Below the pieces are notes generated by a model that did not search any database, had not been told where the DNA came from, and was given only the letters and a program-made list of their open reading frames with translations. A stretch of 64,000 nt of DNA. Origin: Sulfurospirillum arcachonense DSM 9755. GTDB taxonomy: Bacteria > Campylobacterota > Campylobacteria > Campylobacterales > Sulfurospirillaceae. This document shows, piece by piece, positions 34,141 to 44,363 of this stretch (position 1 is its first letter; each line of letters opens with the position of its first letter). Location: the NCBI RefSeq assembly GCF_000597725.1, contig NZ_JFBL01000003.1:1-64000 (forward strand). The letters run 5' to 3'. A program made the position numbers and the translations under genes.

Positions 34141-34701
34141 TTAAAAAAGGGTAGGCTCTCTCAAACTTTTGATTTTAAAACTTTTTCTATGAATTTTTGA
34201 GTATCCAAATTTCTCAATTTCTTTTACATGTAAAGCTGTTCCATAACCTTTATGTTTAGTAAAACTGTAGTTTGAATATTCTTCGGCTATGGAGTACATG
34301 TAACGGTCACGACTCACTTTTGCAAGTATACTCGCAGCACTCACTTCTGCTACTTTAGCATCTGCTTTTATCATAGTCTCAATCCCCTGAACACCAAAAG
34401 AGCTATTGCCATCCATAAGAATTTTACATTTGTTATCAATTTTTAAAAAATAATCTTTGATTGTTTGTATGCTATATCCTAAGCAATAACTAAGTCCTTT
34501 TTTATCTACCATTTCATTATCACAAAAAACTATTTTGTATTGTGTATTTTCTTTGATATCTTCAAAAAGAGTTTCTCTCTTTTTTTCACTAAGTTGTTTT
34601 GAATCATTTAACCCATCTATCTTTTTATTTATAATAACACCAGCTACAACTAATGGACCAGCAATACAACCTCGTCCCGCTTCATCTATTCCACATAACA
34701 T
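34141..34701 (-). CDS. rnhB: Ribonuclease HII
   Basis: Removes RNA from RNA:DNA hybrids. The catalytic DEDD set is visible: GIDEAGRGCIAGP near the start and AKVSRDRYM later. 186 residues is normal. The C-terminal motif LREPTLF is also typical. It is convergent with the ferritin-like gene and follows the ATPase gene on the minus strand. Confidence 0.95.
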   Translation of the reverse strand: MLCGIDEAGRGCIAGPLVVAGVIINKKIDGLNDSKQLSEKKRETLFEDIKENTQYKIVFCDNEMVDKKGLSYCLGYSIQTIKDYFLKIDNKCKILMDGNSSFGVQGIETMIKADAKVAEVSAASILAKVSRDRYMYSIAEEYSNYSFTKHKGYGTALHVKEIEKFGYSKIHRKSFKIKSLREPTLF

Positions 34702-34719
34702 GTGACTCCTTTTTTTCTA

Positions 34720-35784
34720 TTAATCTTGCAATGCCCAATCCCAATAAGGAAGGATTGTGCATTTTATATTTTTTAACCAAAATTCTCCTTCATTTCCTAT
34801 CGTTACTATTTCTATTTTTTTTAATTCTAATTCTTTTACATGTAAAAGAATTTTTTGCAATTTTATTTTAATTAAATCTTCTGTTAAAAAAGGAATACAA
34901 AAAACTCCATAATCTTTTTGAGGTATATATAAATCTATAAAATCTGTATAGTATATTTTATAATCTTTTTTCATAAGTTCTAAAAAAACCATATTTTCAA
35001 ATCGTTTTAAAAACTCCTTTTTAAAAGTAAGGGCATTTTTCAAAGCAAAGTCAATTAAAAAAAGTTTTTTATTCGCTTTTGGAGAGTTATATTTTTCTAC
35101 TAAAAACAACATTTTTTCAGATTCAAGTTTTTTTACTTTTTTATAAAGATTATCTTTTGAAATTTTTATAGAGGTCTTAAGTTGATTATATATTTGAAAA
35201 AGTGATATTTTAGAACTTTGGAATTCACTAAACTTTTTAAATATTAAAAACTCTATAGGGTCCTTTATCATTACATGTAATAATTCTTGCATTGCTGAAT
35301 ATATATTGTTGGAGTTATTTAAAACTATTTGAGGGTATGAGCCAATATTTGTGTATATATTAAAAAGATGTTCAATATTAAAATGTCTTTTATCAAAAGA
35401 TATAAATTCCTCAAAATCTAAAGGGTATAAAGTTAATATTTCATAGTTTTCTATTTTTTTATCACATGTGAGGATAATTTCTTCCACATTAGGGAGTTCA
35501 AATGAAAAGTCATAATTTTCAATAACCAAGATTTTAATAGGATTTAGTTTTATAAATTTATGTATATTTTGTGCAATTTTTTTGTTCTCAACTCTTTCAT
35601 CTTTTAAATCTATATATAAAACATTTTCATCATCAAAATTTTGTAAATAATCTATAATTAAAAAAGTTTTGCCTGCTTTTTTTACACCATTGATGATTGT
35701 TTTTTTACTATTTATAGATATTTTTCTTGCAAAATATTGCATATTTTTATGTTTTGTTTCATATAAAATTTCTAAAGAATTCAT
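34720..35784 (-). CDS. AAA-type ATPase of the AAA_14/DUF4143 kind
   Basis: 354 residues. Walker A is GVKKAGKT, a Walker B-like acidic strand is ILVIENYDF, and the C-terminal half is a winged-helix plus nuclease-like region as in DUF4143 proteins. These proteins are widespread, often single and poorly characterised. No toxin, methylase or other partner gene adjoins it; the neighbour is rnhB. Function unknown. Confidence 0.65.
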   Translation of the reverse strand: MNSLEILYETKHKNMQYFARKISINSKKTIINGVKKAGKTFLIIDYLQNFDDENVLYIDLKDERVENKKIAQNIHKFIKLNPIKILVIENYDFSFELPNVEEIILTCDKKIENYEILTLYPLDFEEFISFDKRHFNIEHLFNIYTNIGSYPQIVLNNSNNIYSAMQELLHVMIKDPIEFLIFKKFSEFQSSKISLFQIYNQLKTSIKISKDNLYKKVKKLESEKMLFLVEKYNSPKANKKLFLIDFALKNALTFKKEFLKRFENMVFLELMKKDYKIYYTDFIDLYIPQKDYGVFCIPFLTEDLIKIKLQKILLHVKELELKKIEIVTIGNEGEFWLKNIKCTILPYWDWALQD

Positions 35785-35879
35785 TTAATCACTTTTTATT
35801 TTTAATTCTAAGTATTCTAATCTTTTCCTTATTAAAAGGAAATAAAATTAGTTAAAAAATGAAAAACATCCCTATATAC

Positions 35880-35908
35880 TTGACTTTTAAAGAAAATTTC
35901 AGTAAAAT
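35880..35908 (+). promoter_or_regulatory. Sigma-70 promoter of the S10 ribosomal cluster
   Basis: TTGACT (35880-35885), a 17-base spacer and TAAAAT (35903-35908). A leader of about 50 bases follows, with a small stem (GTCATT 35924-35929, AGTGAC 35936-35941) and a T stretch before rpsJ. Confidence 0.8.
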
Positions 35909-35962
35909 CACGGTCCTTATATAGTCATTCTTAGAAGTGACAAGTTCTTTTTAGGGGTAAAC

Positions 35963-36274
35963 ATGGAAAAAATTAGACTTAAACTCAAGGCGTATGACCA
36001 TAGAGTTTTAGACAGATCTGTTGCAGCTATTATAGAAGCTGTTAAGCGAACTGGAGCTGAAATTAGAGGCCCAATTCCTATGCCAACGAAAATAAAGCGC
36101 TATACAGTGCTTAAATCACCACACGTTAACAAGAAATCAAGAGAACAATTTGAAATGAGAGTACATGGCCGTATGATAGATATCGTATCTGCTACGACTG
36201 ACACAATCGATTCATTAATGAAACTTGACTTGGCACCTGAGGTGAATGTTGAAGTTAGAGCAATGGGTAAATAG
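35963..36274 (+). CDS. rpsJ: Ribosomal protein S10
   Basis: Small-subunit protein, also NusB partner in antitermination. 103 residues; starts [14 protein letters not shown] and contains the family block [15 protein letters not shown]. First gene of the cluster, following the promoter at 35880-35908, with AGGGGT before the ATG. Confidence 0.97.
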   Translation: MEKIRLKLKAYDHRVLDRSVAAIIEAVKRTGAEIRGPIPMPTKIKRYTVLKSPHVNKKSREQFEMRVHGRMIDIVSATTDTIDSLMKLDLAPEVNVEVRAMGK

Positions 36275-36281
36275 GGAGTAA

Positions 36282-36863
36282 ATGATGGAATATATAGTAG
36301 AAAAAATCGGAATGAGCAGAACTATTGCAGTACCGAGTGTTCCTGTAACTTTACTTAAAGTAGTGGAAGCAAAAGTTTGTGAAGTAGATGAATCTAAGCG
36401 TGCAATTGTAGCATATGCAAGTGGCAAAAAAATGAATAAAGCAATCGCTGGTCAACAAAAAAAATATGACCTAAGTGCTGAATTTAATCGTTTTGTTACT
36501 ATGGATGTTGTAAATGCAGAAGCTGGAGCTTTAGATACAGCACCATTAAGTGAAGCAAAAAATTTAAAAGTTAGTTTTAACTCTAAAGGTAGAGGTTTCG
36601 CTGGTGTTATTAAACGTCATGGATTTGCGGGTGGACCTGCAAGTCACGGTAGCCGTTTTCATAGACACGGTGGTTCAATCGGTAATGCTGAATGGCCTGG
36701 ACGTGTTCAAAAAGGTAGAAAAATGCCTGGACATTATGGAAATGCAAAAGTTACAGTTAAAAATGATGTAGTATCTTTTGATGCAGAAAATGGCATTTTA
36801 GCGGTTAAGGGAGCAGTTCCTGGCGCAAATGGTGCAATGGGTAGAGTAAGGATAGTTAAATGA
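36282..36863 (+). CDS. rplC: Ribosomal protein L3
   Basis: Large-subunit protein near the peptidyl transferase centre. The block [19 protein letters not shown] and the [20 protein letters not shown] region identify it. 193 residues. Two ATG codons in a row (36282, 36285) follow GGGAG; the second has the better spacing. Overlaps rplD by 4 bases. Confidence 0.96.
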   Translation: MMEYIVEKIGMSRTIAVPSVPVTLLKVVEAKVCEVDESKRAIVAYASGKKMNKAIAGQQKKYDLSAEFNRFVTMDVVNAEAGALDTAPLSEAKNLKVSFNSKGRGFAGVIKRHGFAGGPASHGSRFHRHGGSIGNAEWPGRVQKGRKMPGHYGNAKVTVKNDVVSFDAENGILAVKGAVPGANGAMGRVRIVK

Positions 36864-37474
36864 GTAGTGCAATCGTACTAAATGATAAATTTGAAAACTC
36901 AGGCAAGTTAGACCTTCCTGCGAAATATGAAGAGATCAATTCTCATAACTTACACATATATGTTAAATCATATTTAGCGGCATTACGTGCTAACACTGCT
37001 TCGACTAAAAGTAGAAGTGCTGTAAGTGGTGGTGGTAAAAAACCTTTTGCACAAAAAGGTGGCGGTAGAGCACGTGCTGGTAGTAGAACTAACCCTGTAT
37101 GGGTAGGTGGTGGTATTGCTTTTGGACCAAGAGCAAATAGAAACTATGACCAAAAAGTTAATAAAAAGCAAAAAAGATTAGCGTTAGAATTCGCATTAAA
37201 TGAAAAAGCACAAAATGGTGCACTTTTTGTTGTAGATTCTATAGCGGTTGAGTCTGGTAAAACAAAAGATGCTGCTGCGATTATAAAATCAATAGGCGCA
37301 AGAGATACACTGATTGTAAAAGATCTAGTAGATGAGAAAACGTTTTTAGCATTTAGAAATGTTCCAAACGCTTATTTAGTAGAATCAAATGAACTAAACG
37401 CATATTTAGCTACAGCATTTTATGCCGTAGTGATTGAAAAATCAGTGCTTGAAACAATAGCAAAAGAGGGCTAA
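36860..37474 (+). CDS. rplD: Ribosomal protein L4
   Basis: Large-subunit protein lining the exit tunnel; in E. coli it also represses the S10 operon. The extended loop is seen around [18 protein letters not shown] and is intact. 204 residues, standard, 2 bases before rplW. Confidence 0.96.
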   Translation: MSSAIVLNDKFENSGKLDLPAKYEEINSHNLHIYVKSYLAALRANTASTKSRSAVSGGGKKPFAQKGGGRARAGSRTNPVWVGGGIAFGPRANRNYDQKVNKKQKRLALEFALNEKAQNGALFVVDSIAVESGKTKDAAAIIKSIGARDTLIVKDLVDEKTFLAFRNVPNAYLVESNELNAYLATAFYAVVIEKSVLETIAKEG

Positions 37475-37476
37475 TT

Positions 37477-37758
37477 ATGGCAGATATTACTGATATTAAA
37501 GCAATACTTTATACTGAAAAGAGCTTAAGCCTTCAAGAGAATGGTACAGTTGTTATTCAAACATCAACTAGAATGACTAAAAACCGTCTTAAAGAAGTGC
37601 TTAAAGAGTACTTTGGCTTCACTCCTATTAAAGTAAACTCAATGAGATGCTTAGGAAAAGTAAAAAGATTTAAAGGTATCCAAGGTAAACGTAATGATTT
37701 TAAAAAATTCTACGTTCAACTACCTGAGGGTGCTCAACTAGAAAATGTAGAGGTGTAA
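37477..37758 (+). CDS. rplW: Ribosomal protein L23
   Basis: Exit-tunnel rim protein that docks trigger factor and SRP. Starts [17 protein letters not shown]; 93 residues, with the usual basic loop ([15 protein letters not shown]). Two bases separate it from the L4 stop. Confidence 0.95.
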   Translation: MADITDIKAILYTEKSLSLQENGTVVIQTSTRMTKNRLKEVLKEYFGFTPIKVNSMRCLGKVKRFKGIQGKRNDFKKFYVQLPEGAQLENVEV

Positions 37759-37759
37759 T

Positions 37760-38590
37760 ATGGCAATTAAATCATATAAACCATATACTCCGAGTCGTAG
37801 ATATGTTACTGGCTTGGATTCAAGCGATATTACTGCTAAAGCGAGTGTTCCTTCATTATTGAAAAAGCTTCCTGTAACTGCAGGTAGAAATAACAATGGT
37901 AGAATCACATCTCGTCATAAGCAAGGTGGAGCAAAAAAACTTTATAGAATCATTGATTTTAAAAGAAGAAAATTTGACGTTCCAGGAACAGTTGAAGCAA
38001 TTGAATATGATCCAAATAGAACTTGTCGTATAGCACTTATTAGTTATGCTGATGGTGACAAAAGATATATTCTTCAACCAAGTGGTTTAAAAGTTGGGGA
38101 TATTGTTGAAGCAAGAGAATCTGGACTAGATATTAAACCTGGTAATGCAATGAAAATGAAAAATATCCCAGTTGGTACAATCATTCATAACATCGAAATG
38201 AAACCTGGTAAAGGTGGACAGATGGCAAGAAGTGCTGGTGGATATGCTCAACTTATGGGTAAAGAAGAAAAATACGTTGTTCTTAGATTACCATCTGGTG
38301 AAATGAGACAAGTACTTTCAGAATGTATGGCAACAATCGGTACAGTTGGATGTGAAGACTGGGCAAATGTTGTTATTGGTAAAGCTGGACGTAGTCGTCA
38401 TCGTGGTATTAGACCACAAACTCGTGGTTCTGCGATGAATCCAATCGATCACCCTCATGGTGGTGGTGAAGGTAAAACGAACTCAGGTCGTCATCCGGTT
38501 ACTCCTTGGGGTAAACCAACTAAGGGTGCTAAGACTCGTCGTAAAAAAGCGAGTGACAAACTGATTATTTCTAGAAAAAAAGGAAGATAG
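37760..38590 (+). CDS. rplB: Ribosomal protein L2
   Basis: Needed for subunit joining and peptidyl transfer. 276 residues, complete; the conserved C-terminal block [18 protein letters not shown] with its essential histidine is present, as is [16 protein letters not shown]. It adjoins rpsS directly. Confidence 0.97.
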   Translation: MAIKSYKPYTPSRRYVTGLDSSDITAKASVPSLLKKLPVTAGRNNNGRITSRHKQGGAKKLYRIIDFKRRKFDVPGTVEAIEYDPNRTCRIALISYADGDKRYILQPSGLKVGDIVEARESGLDIKPGNAMKMKNIPVGTIIHNIEMKPGKGGQMARSAGGYAQLMGKEEKYVVLRLPSGEMRQVLSECMATIGTVGCEDWANVVIGKAGRSRHRGIRPQTRGSAMNPIDHPHGGGEGKTNSGRHPVTPWGKPTKGAKTRRKKASDKLIISRKKGR

Positions 38591-38872
38591 ATGGCTAGAT
38601 CGCTAAAAAAAGGTCCTTTTGTTGATGATCATTTACTTAAAAAAGTAGTGAAAGCAAAAGAAGAGAAATCAAACAAGCCGATCAAGACATGGTCTCGTAG
38701 AAGTACTATTACTCCTGATATGATTGGTTTAACACTGAACGTACATAATGGAAGAAATTTTGTACCTGTATATGTAACTGAAAATCATATTGGTTATAAA
38801 TTAGGTGAGTTTGCTCCAACGCGTACATTTAAGGGCCATAAGGGCTCTGTTCAAAAGAAAATTGGTAAGTAG
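38591..38872 (+). CDS. rpsS: Ribosomal protein S19
   Basis: Head protein of the small subunit. 93 residues; starts [17 protein letters not shown] after the initiator Met and ends in the usual [15 protein letters not shown] block. No gap to rplB. Confidence 0.97.
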   Translation: MARSLKKGPFVDDHLLKKVVKAKEEKSNKPIKTWSRRSTITPDMIGLTLNVHNGRNFVPVYVTENHIGYKLGEFAPTRTFKGHKGSVQKKIGK

Positions 38873-38878
38873 GTAGAT

Positions 38879-39211
38879 ATGAGTAAAGCAATATTAAAAT
38901 TTATCAGATTATCTCCTATTAAAGCTAGATTAGTAGCACGTGAAGTACAAGGTATGAATGCAGAATTAGCATTAGCAAGTTTAGACTTTATGCCTAATAA
39001 GGGTGCGAAAATTATATCTAAAGTGATTGCAAGTGCAGTGGCTAATGGTGGATTTGAACCAGAAGAGGTTGTTATTTCATCTTGTAGAGTAGATAGAGGT
39101 CCTGTTCTTAAAAGATTTAGACCTAGAGCAAGAGGAAGTGCGAGTGGTATCAGAAAACCAACTTCACATGTATTTGTTGAAGTAACTAAAGCTGCAAAGA
39201 AGGAAGACTAA
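38879..39211 (+). CDS. rplV: Ribosomal protein L22
   Basis: Tunnel-constriction protein, the site of macrolide resistance changes in other bacteria. 110 residues; [17 protein letters not shown] and [18 protein letters not shown] identify it. Confidence 0.96.
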   Translation: MSKAILKFIRLSPIKARLVAREVQGMNAELALASLDFMPNKGAKIISKVIASAVANGGFEPEEVVISSCRVDRGPVLKRFRPRARGSASGIRKPTSHVFVEVTKAAKKED

Positions 39212-39212
39212 G

Positions 39213-39905
39213 ATGGGTCAAAAAGTAAATCCAATTGGTTTAAGACTTGGAATCAATAGAAACTGGGATTCAAGATGGTTTCCTGGAGAAAATTTAGCGG
39301 CAAATATTGGTGAAGACTACAAAATTAGAAAGTTTTTGAAAAAAGAACTTTACTATGCTGGTGTTAGCCAAATTCTTATCGAAAGAACTGCTAAAAAATT
39401 AAGAGTTACAGTTGTTGCTGCAAGACCTGGTATCATTATTGGTAAAAAAGGTGCAGATATCGAGAAGTTAAGAGTTAAACTTAATAAGCTTATCGGTAAA
39501 GACGTTAATGTAAATATTAAAGAAGAGAGAAAGCCACAAGCTTCTGCACAATTAGCAGCTGAAAATGTTGCTATGCAATTAGAGCGTCGTGTTGCTTTTA
39601 GAAGAGCTATGAAAAAAGTTATTCAAGGTGCTCAAAAGTCTGGTGCAAAAGGTATTAAAATATCTGTTTCTGGTAGACTTGGTGGTGCTGAGATGGCTAG
39701 AACTGAGTGGTATTTAGAAGGTAGAGTTCCTTTACATACACTTAGAGCTAAAATAGATTACGGTTTTGCAGAAGCTCATACAACATACGGAATTATCGGT
39801 ATTAAAGTATGGATCTTTAAAGGCGAAGTACTTACTACAGGTATTCAAGCTGAGCCAAAAGAAGAGGCTAATAAACCAAGAAAACCAAGAAGAGGTAAGA
39901 ACTAA
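39213..39905 (+). CDS. rpsC: Ribosomal protein S3
   Basis: mRNA-entry protein with helicase role. KH domain with [14 protein letters not shown], and the start [13 protein letters not shown]. 230 residues with a basic C-terminal tail. Shares its last base with the rplP start. Confidence 0.97.
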   Translation: MGQKVNPIGLRLGINRNWDSRWFPGENLAANIGEDYKIRKFLKKELYYAGVSQILIERTAKKLRVTVVAARPGIIIGKKGADIEKLRVKLNKLIGKDVNVNIKEERKPQASAQLAAENVAMQLERRVAFRRAMKKVIQGAQKSGAKGIKISVSGRLGGAEMARTEWYLEGRVPLHTLRAKIDYGFAEAHTTYGIIGIKVWIFKGEVLTTGIQAEPKEEANKPRKPRRGKN

Positions 39906-40330
39906 TGTTAATGCCTAAAAGAACAAAATACAAAAAGCAAATGAAAGGCCGTAATCGTGGTAAATCATTTAGAGGTAATACTATCTCTTTTGGTGATATC
40001 GCGTTAAAAGCTACAGAAGCTGGTCGTATAGATTCACGTCAAATAGAAGCAGCTCGTATTGCATATACAAGACACGTTAAGCGTCAAGCAAAAACATGGA
40101 TTCGTGTATTCCCGGATAAACCACTTACAGCTAAACCACTTGAAACAAGAATGGGTAAAGGTAAGGGTGCTGTTGATAGATGGGTTATGAATATTAAGCC
40201 TGGTAGAATCATTTTTGAAATGGCAGGCGTTAGTGAAGAGTTAGCTCGTGAAGCTCTTACTCTAGCTATGCATAAGTTACCTTTCAAAACAAAGATAGTT
40301 ACGAAAGAGATCGAAAATGAAATATACTGA
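39905..40330 (+). CDS. rplP: Ribosomal protein L16
   Basis: Supports the A-site tRNA. Starts [19 protein letters not shown], the usual family start, so 39905 is preferred over the ATG six bases on. 141 residues, containing the [11 protein letters not shown] block. Overlaps rpmC by 14 bases. Confidence 0.97.
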   Translation: MLMPKRTKYKKQMKGRNRGKSFRGNTISFGDIALKATEAGRIDSRQIEAARIAYTRHVKRQAKTWIRVFPDKPLTAKPLETRMGKGKGAVDRWVMNIKPGRIIFEMAGVSEELAREALTLAMHKLPFKTKIVTKEIENEIY

Positions 40331-40505
40331 TTTAAATGAAAAATCTGCAATTGAATTAGCAGAATTATTAAAAGAAAAAAAGGTTCTTTTGTTTACAGTA
40401 AAACAAAAGTTAAAGACAATGCAACTAACTAACTCAAATGAGATTAGAGAAGTTAGAAGAGATATTGCACGTATTAGTACGGCTATTTCGGCTCAAAATA
40501 AGTGA
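40317..40505 (+). CDS. rpmC: Ribosomal protein L29
   Basis: Small exit-site protein of 62 residues; two helices with the conserved [10 protein letters not shown] stretch. Starts inside the end of rplP. Confidence 0.93.
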   Translation: MKYTDLNEKSAIELAELLKEKKVLLFTVKQKLKTMQLTNSNEIREVRRDIARISTAISAQNK

Positions 40506-40518
40506 TTAGGGGTAAGTA

Positions 40519-40770
40519 ATGGCATTAAAAAGAGAAATACAAGGCGTAGTTGTACAAAAAACTGGTGATAAAACAGCAACAGTTTTGGTAGAAAGACGTG
40601 TTATGCACCCTAAATATCGTAAAATTGTTAAACGTTTTAAGAAATTTCTTGTACATGACGAGAGCAACCAAGCAAAAGCTGGTGATGTTGTAAAAGCTGT
40701 TGAATGTAGACCAATCTCAAAAAGAAAATCTTTTAGATTAACTACTATAGTTACAGTGGGAGTTGAATAA
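40519..40770 (+). CDS. rpsQ: Ribosomal protein S17
   Basis: Binds 16S rRNA 5' domain. 83 residues; [18 protein letters not shown] and the [11 protein letters not shown] block are typical. AGGGGT precedes the ATG. One-base overlap with rplN. Confidence 0.96.
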   Translation: MALKREIQGVVVQKTGDKTATVLVERRVMHPKYRKIVKRFKKFLVHDESNQAKAGDVVKAVECRPISKRKSFRLTTIVTVGVE

Positions 40771-41138
40771 TGATACAAGGTTTTACTAGATTAGCTGTTG
40801 CAGATAACACTGGTGCTAAAGAAATTATGTGTATTAAAGTTCTTGGTGGTTCTAAGCGTCGTTATGCGACTGTAGGTGACGTTATTGTTGCTTCTGTTAA
40901 AAAAGTTTTACCAACAGGTAAAGTGAAAAAAGGACAGGTAGTAAAAGCGGTAATCGTTAGAACTAAAAAAGAAATACAAAGAGAAAATGGCTCACTTATC
41001 AGATTTGATGAGAATGCAGCTGTTATTCTTAATGATAAAAAAGAACCAATTGGAACAAGAATTTTTGGACCTGTTGGTAGAGAAGTGAGATATTCTGGTT
41101 TTATGAAGATTGTATCACTAGCTCCGGAGGTGCTTTAA
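40770..41138 (+). CDS. rplN: Ribosomal protein L14
   Basis: Subunit-interface protein, the silencing-factor RsfS target. 122 residues; starts [18 protein letters not shown] and contains the [19 protein letters not shown] block. Confidence 0.97.
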   Translation: MIQGFTRLAVADNTGAKEIMCIKVLGGSKRRYATVGDVIVASVKKVLPTGKVKKGQVVKAVIVRTKKEIQRENGSLIRFDENAAVILNDKKEPIGTRIFGPVGREVRYSGFMKIVSLAPEVL

Positions 41139-41374
41139 TGGCAACTAAATTTAAAATTAAAAAAGGCGATAGTGTAAAAATTATTGCTGGTGATGATAAG
41201 GGCAAAGTAGCTAAAGTACTTCAAGTACTTACAAAATCTTCAAAAGTTATTGTTGAGGGTTGTAAAGTAGCTAAAAAAGCAATTAAGCCTGATGACAAAA
41301 ATCCTAATGGTGGATTTGTAAATAAAGAAATGCCAATTAACATTTCTAATGTTGCAAAAGTAGAGGGTGAATAA
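41138..41374 (+). CDS. rplX: Ribosomal protein L24
   Basis: Assembly-initiating protein with a KOW motif ([17 protein letters not shown]). 78 residues, somewhat shorter than in E. coli, as is common in this phylum. One-base overlaps on both sides. Confidence 0.95.
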   Translation: MATKFKIKKGDSVKIIAGDDKGKVAKVLQVLTKSSKVIVEGCKVAKKAIKPDDKNPNGGFVNKEMPINISNVAKVEGE

Positions 41375-41919
41375 TGAACAGATTAAAAGCTAGATATCAA
41401 GCTGAGATAAAAGATGCTCTTGTAAAAGAATTTGACATCAAAAACCCTATGCTAATTCCTGCTTTAGAAAAAGTTGTTATTAGTGTTGGTGCTGGTGATG
41501 ATGGTAAAGATAGTAAAATTTTACAAAATATTGTAGATACAATATCTTTAATTTCTGGACAAAAAGCACAAGTAAAAAATGCTAAGAAATCTGTAGCGGG
41601 TTTCAAAGTAAGAGAAGGTTATCCTGTAGGCGTTAAAGTTACTATCCGTAATGAACAAATGTATGCATTCTTGGACAAACTGATTTCAGTTGCACTTCCA
41701 AGAGTTAAGGATTTCCGTGGATTACCAAGAACTGGTTTTGACGGACGTGCAAACTATAATTTTGGTTTAACTGAGCAATTGATGTTCCCAGAAGTTCTTT
41801 TTGATAATGTTTTAAAGACTCATGGAATGAACATAACAATTGTTACAACTGCTGCTAATGATAAGCAAGCTTTTAAGCTTCTTGAATTAGTTGGTATTCC
41901 GTTCGCGAAGGGCAAGTAA
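41374..41919 (+). CDS. rplE: Ribosomal protein L5
   Basis: 5S rRNA-binding protein. 181 residues; the blocks [18 protein letters not shown] and RDFRGL-type [19 protein letters not shown] are present. Confidence 0.97.
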   Translation: MNRLKARYQAEIKDALVKEFDIKNPMLIPALEKVVISVGAGDDGKDSKILQNIVDTISLISGQKAQVKNAKKSVAGFKVREGYPVGVKVTIRNEQMYAFLDKLISVALPRVKDFRGLPRTGFDGRANYNFGLTEQLMFPEVLFDNVLKTHGMNITIVTTAANDKQAFKLLELVGIPFAKGK

Positions 41920-41920
41920 C

Positions 41921-42106
41921 ATGGCAAAAAAATCTATGATTGCAAAGGCTGCTAGAAAGCCTAAGTTTAGTGTTAGAGGATATTCAAGATGTCAAATTTG
42001 TGGGCGTCCTCACTCAGTTTACAGAGATTTTGGTGTATGTAGAGTTTGTCTTAGAAAAATGGCAAATGAAGGTCTGATTCCCGGACTTAAAAAAGCAAGC
42101 TGGTAA
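41921..42106 (+). CDS. rpsZ: Ribosomal protein S14, zinc-binding short form
   Basis: 61 residues with two CxxC pairs (CQIC and CRVC), the zinc-containing type Z form. The start at 41921 ([10 protein letters not shown]) follows the L5 stop by one base; a longer upstream frame overlapping rplE is not supported. Ends [10 protein letters not shown], the normal terminus. Confidence 0.96.
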   Translation: MAKKSMIAKAARKPKFSVRGYSRCQICGRPHSVYRDFGVCRVCLRKMANEGLIPGLKKASW

Positions 42107-42117
42107 GGAAAAATATA

Positions 42118-42513
42118 ATGATTAATGATCTCTTAGCAGATGCACTAACAAGAATTAGAAATGCATCATTAAGAAAACTTGATGTAACACAGTTAATGCA
42201 CTCAAAGCTTGTAGAAGCTGTAATGGGTGTATTTCAAGCAAAAGGTTACATTGAAAGTTTTAATGTTATTGAAGATGGCAATAAGAAATTTATTAAAGTT
42301 GCTCTTAAATATGACAAAAACGGAAGCAGTGTTATAACTGAAGTTAAAAAAATATCTAAGCCAGGACGCCGTGTTTATAAAGCTTCTGATGATATTAAAA
42401 AATTTAAAAATGGGTATGGTACTTTTGTAGTAAGTACTTCTCATGGTGTACTAAGCAACGACGATGCTCATAAAGCAAAAGTTGGTGGTGAAGTACTTTG
42501 TAGTATTTGGTAA
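42118..42513 (+). CDS. rpsH: Ribosomal protein S8
   Basis: Central-domain 16S rRNA binder that represses the spc operon in E. coli. 131 residues; ends in the usual [20 protein letters not shown] block. A 72-base gap follows before rplF, longer than elsewhere in the cluster. Confidence 0.96.
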   Translation: MINDLLADALTRIRNASLRKLDVTQLMHSKLVEAVMGVFQAKGYIESFNVIEDGNKKFIKVALKYDKNGSSVITEVKKISKPGRRVYKASDDIKKFKNGYGTFVVSTSHGVLSNDDAHKAKVGGEVLCSIW

Positions 42514-42585
42514 AATACTAACTTTTATGGTATTCGATAACCATTCTAAAAAGTAGTCTTATCGTAGACAAGTAAAAGGAAATAA

Positions 42586-43122
42586 ATGTCACGTATTGGA
42601 AAGCAACCAGTAACTGTCCCAGCTGATCTTAATGTATCAGTTGATGGAGCTGTAGTTGTATTTAAAAAAGGTAGTGCTTCAAAAGAATTGGACACTAAAG
42701 GCAATGTTGATGTAAAAGTAGACGGTGGTCAAATTATATTCTCTGCAAAGAGTGATGATAGACAAGACCGTGCATACTGGGGTACATATCGTGCTTTAGC
42801 TCAAAACATTATAGTAGGACTAACAACAGGTTTTCAAAAACAATTGGAAATCAATGGTGTTGGTTATAGAGCTGCAGTTAAAGGAAATGTTCTTGAATTG
42901 CAACTTGGTTTTTCACACCCAATTAACTATGAATTCCCTAAAGGTCTTCAAGTTACAGTTGAAAAAAACTTAATTACTATTAAAGGTGATGACAAGCAAG
43001 TTGTTGGTCAAGTTGCTGCTGAAGTTAGAAGTTTTAGACCACCTGAGCCTTACAAAGGTAAAGGTGTTAAATATGTTGAAGAACATATTATCCGCAAAGC
43101 CGGAAAAACTGCTAAGAAATAG
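42586..43122 (+). CDS. rplF: Ribosomal protein L6
   Basis: Elongation-factor binding region protein, two similar domains. 178 residues; starts [11 protein letters not shown] after Met and contains the [13 protein letters not shown] signature. Confidence 0.97.
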   Translation: MSRIGKQPVTVPADLNVSVDGAVVVFKKGSASKELDTKGNVDVKVDGGQIIFSAKSDDRQDRAYWGTYRALAQNIIVGLTTGFQKQLEINGVGYRAAVKGNVLELQLGFSHPINYEFPKGLQVTVEKNLITIKGDDKQVVGQVAAEVRSFRPPEPYKGKGVKYVEEHIIRKAGKTAKK

Positions 43123-43131
43123 GGGTAGCAT

Positions 43132-43488
43132 ATGAGAGCAAATTTATTAAAAAGAAAACTTGCGCTTAGAATTAAGCGTAAGAAAAGAGTTAGAGCAGAT
43201 ATCTTCGGTACAGTTGAACGTCCTAGAATTTCTATTTTTAAATCAAATAGATATGTTTATGTACAAGCAATTGATGATGTTAATAATGTTACATTGGTAA
43301 GTGCAGATGGTGCTAAATTAGGTTTAAAAGCAAGTAAGGCTGGAGCAATTGAACTTGCAAAAGTTTTTGCTGAGTCTCTGAAAGAAAAGAAGTTAACAAC
43401 AGTTGTATATGATAGAAATGGATATCTTTATCATGGTGTTATTGCTGCTTTTGCAGAAGGCTTAAGAGAAAACGGCATTACGCTGTAA
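43132..43488 (+). CDS. rplR: Ribosomal protein L18
   Basis: 5S rRNA-binding protein of 118 residues; [20 protein letters not shown] and the C-terminal [16 protein letters not shown] block are standard. Confidence 0.96.
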   Translation: MRANLLKRKLALRIKRKKRVRADIFGTVERPRISIFKSNRYVYVQAIDDVNNVTLVSADGAKLGLKASKAGAIELAKVFAESLKEKKLTTVVYDRNGYLYHGVIAAFAEGLRENGITL

Positions 43489-43507
43489 TATAAGGAAAGA
43501 CGATTCA

Positions 43508-43951
43508 ATGGAAAAGTATAATAGAGAAGAATTTGAAGAAGTCATCGTTAACATCGGCCGTGTAACAAAAGTTGTTAAGGGTGGTAGACGTTTTAGATTT
43601 ACAGCACTAGTAGTTGTTGGAAATAAAGATGGTTTAGTAGGCTTCGGTTTTGGTAAAGCTAAAGAAGTTCCTGATGCGATTAAAAAAGCAGTAGATGACG
43701 CTTTTAAAAGTATTATAAAAGTTAATACTAAAGGTTCAACAATTGCTCATGATATCGAAGTAAAATACAACGCAAGTAGAGTTTTACTTAGACCAGCAAG
43801 TGAAGGTACTGGTGTTATTGCTGGTGGAGCAACACGTCCTGTTGTTGAGCTTGCAGGTATTAAAGATATTTTGACAAAGTCACTAGGATCAAACAACGCG
43901 GCTAACGTGGTAAGAGCAACAATGAAAGCTCTTAGCATGCTTAAAGCTTAA
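43508..43951 (+). CDS. rpsE: Ribosomal protein S5
   Basis: Fidelity protein; 147 residues with [20 protein letters not shown] and the [14 protein letters not shown] block. It is followed directly by rplO: rpmD (L30), which lies here in E. coli, is absent, as known for Campylobacterota relatives such as Helicobacter. Confidence 0.97.
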   Translation: MEKYNREEFEEVIVNIGRVTKVVKGGRRFRFTALVVVGNKDGLVGFGFGKAKEVPDAIKKAVDDAFKSIIKVNTKGSTIAHDIEVKYNASRVLLRPASEGTGVIAGGATRPVVELAGIKDILTKSLGSNNAANVVRATMKALSMLKA

Positions 43952-43963
43952 GAAGGATTTATA

Positions 43964-44362
43964 ATGGCATTAAATAATCTAACTCCTGCTGATGGTTCAA
44001 CTCACTCAAGAAAGAGAGTTGGCCGTGGTCAAGGAAGTGGTATGGGTAAAACAGCGAGTCGTGGTTGTAATGGTCAAAAGTCTCGTTCAGGTTACAAAAT
44101 AAAAAGAGGATTTGAAGGTGGACAACAACCACTACAAAGAAGACTTCCAAAAGTTGGATTTGTTTCTCGTGTAACTAAACCATATACTATAAATGTAGAA
44201 AGAGTAAAAGCAGTTGCTGAACTTGCTGAAATCACTATGGATTCAATCAGAAGTGTTCACAAGATAGCTGGAAGTGTTAGTAAAGTAAAACTTATCGGTG
44301 CAGGTGCAAAAGAACTTGCTGCTAAAATTAAAGACGATAATATAACTTTTACTGGTAAATAA
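43964..44362 (+). CDS. rplO: Ribosomal protein L15
   Basis: Late-assembly large-subunit protein. 132 residues; the glycine- and arginine-rich N-terminus ([19 protein letters not shown]) identifies it. One base separates its stop from secY. Confidence 0.96.
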   Translation: MALNNLTPADGSTHSRKRVGRGQGSGMGKTASRGCNGQKSRSGYKIKRGFEGGQQPLQRRLPKVGFVSRVTKPYTINVERVKAVAELAEITMDSIRSVHKIAGSVSKVKLIGAGAKELAAKIKDDNITFTGK

Positions 44363-44363
44363 A

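Noticed and set aside
35924-35950. S10-operon attenuator
   Set aside because: The stem is only six pairs with one G-U and the T stretch is broken, so I mention it with the promoter rather than as a finding.
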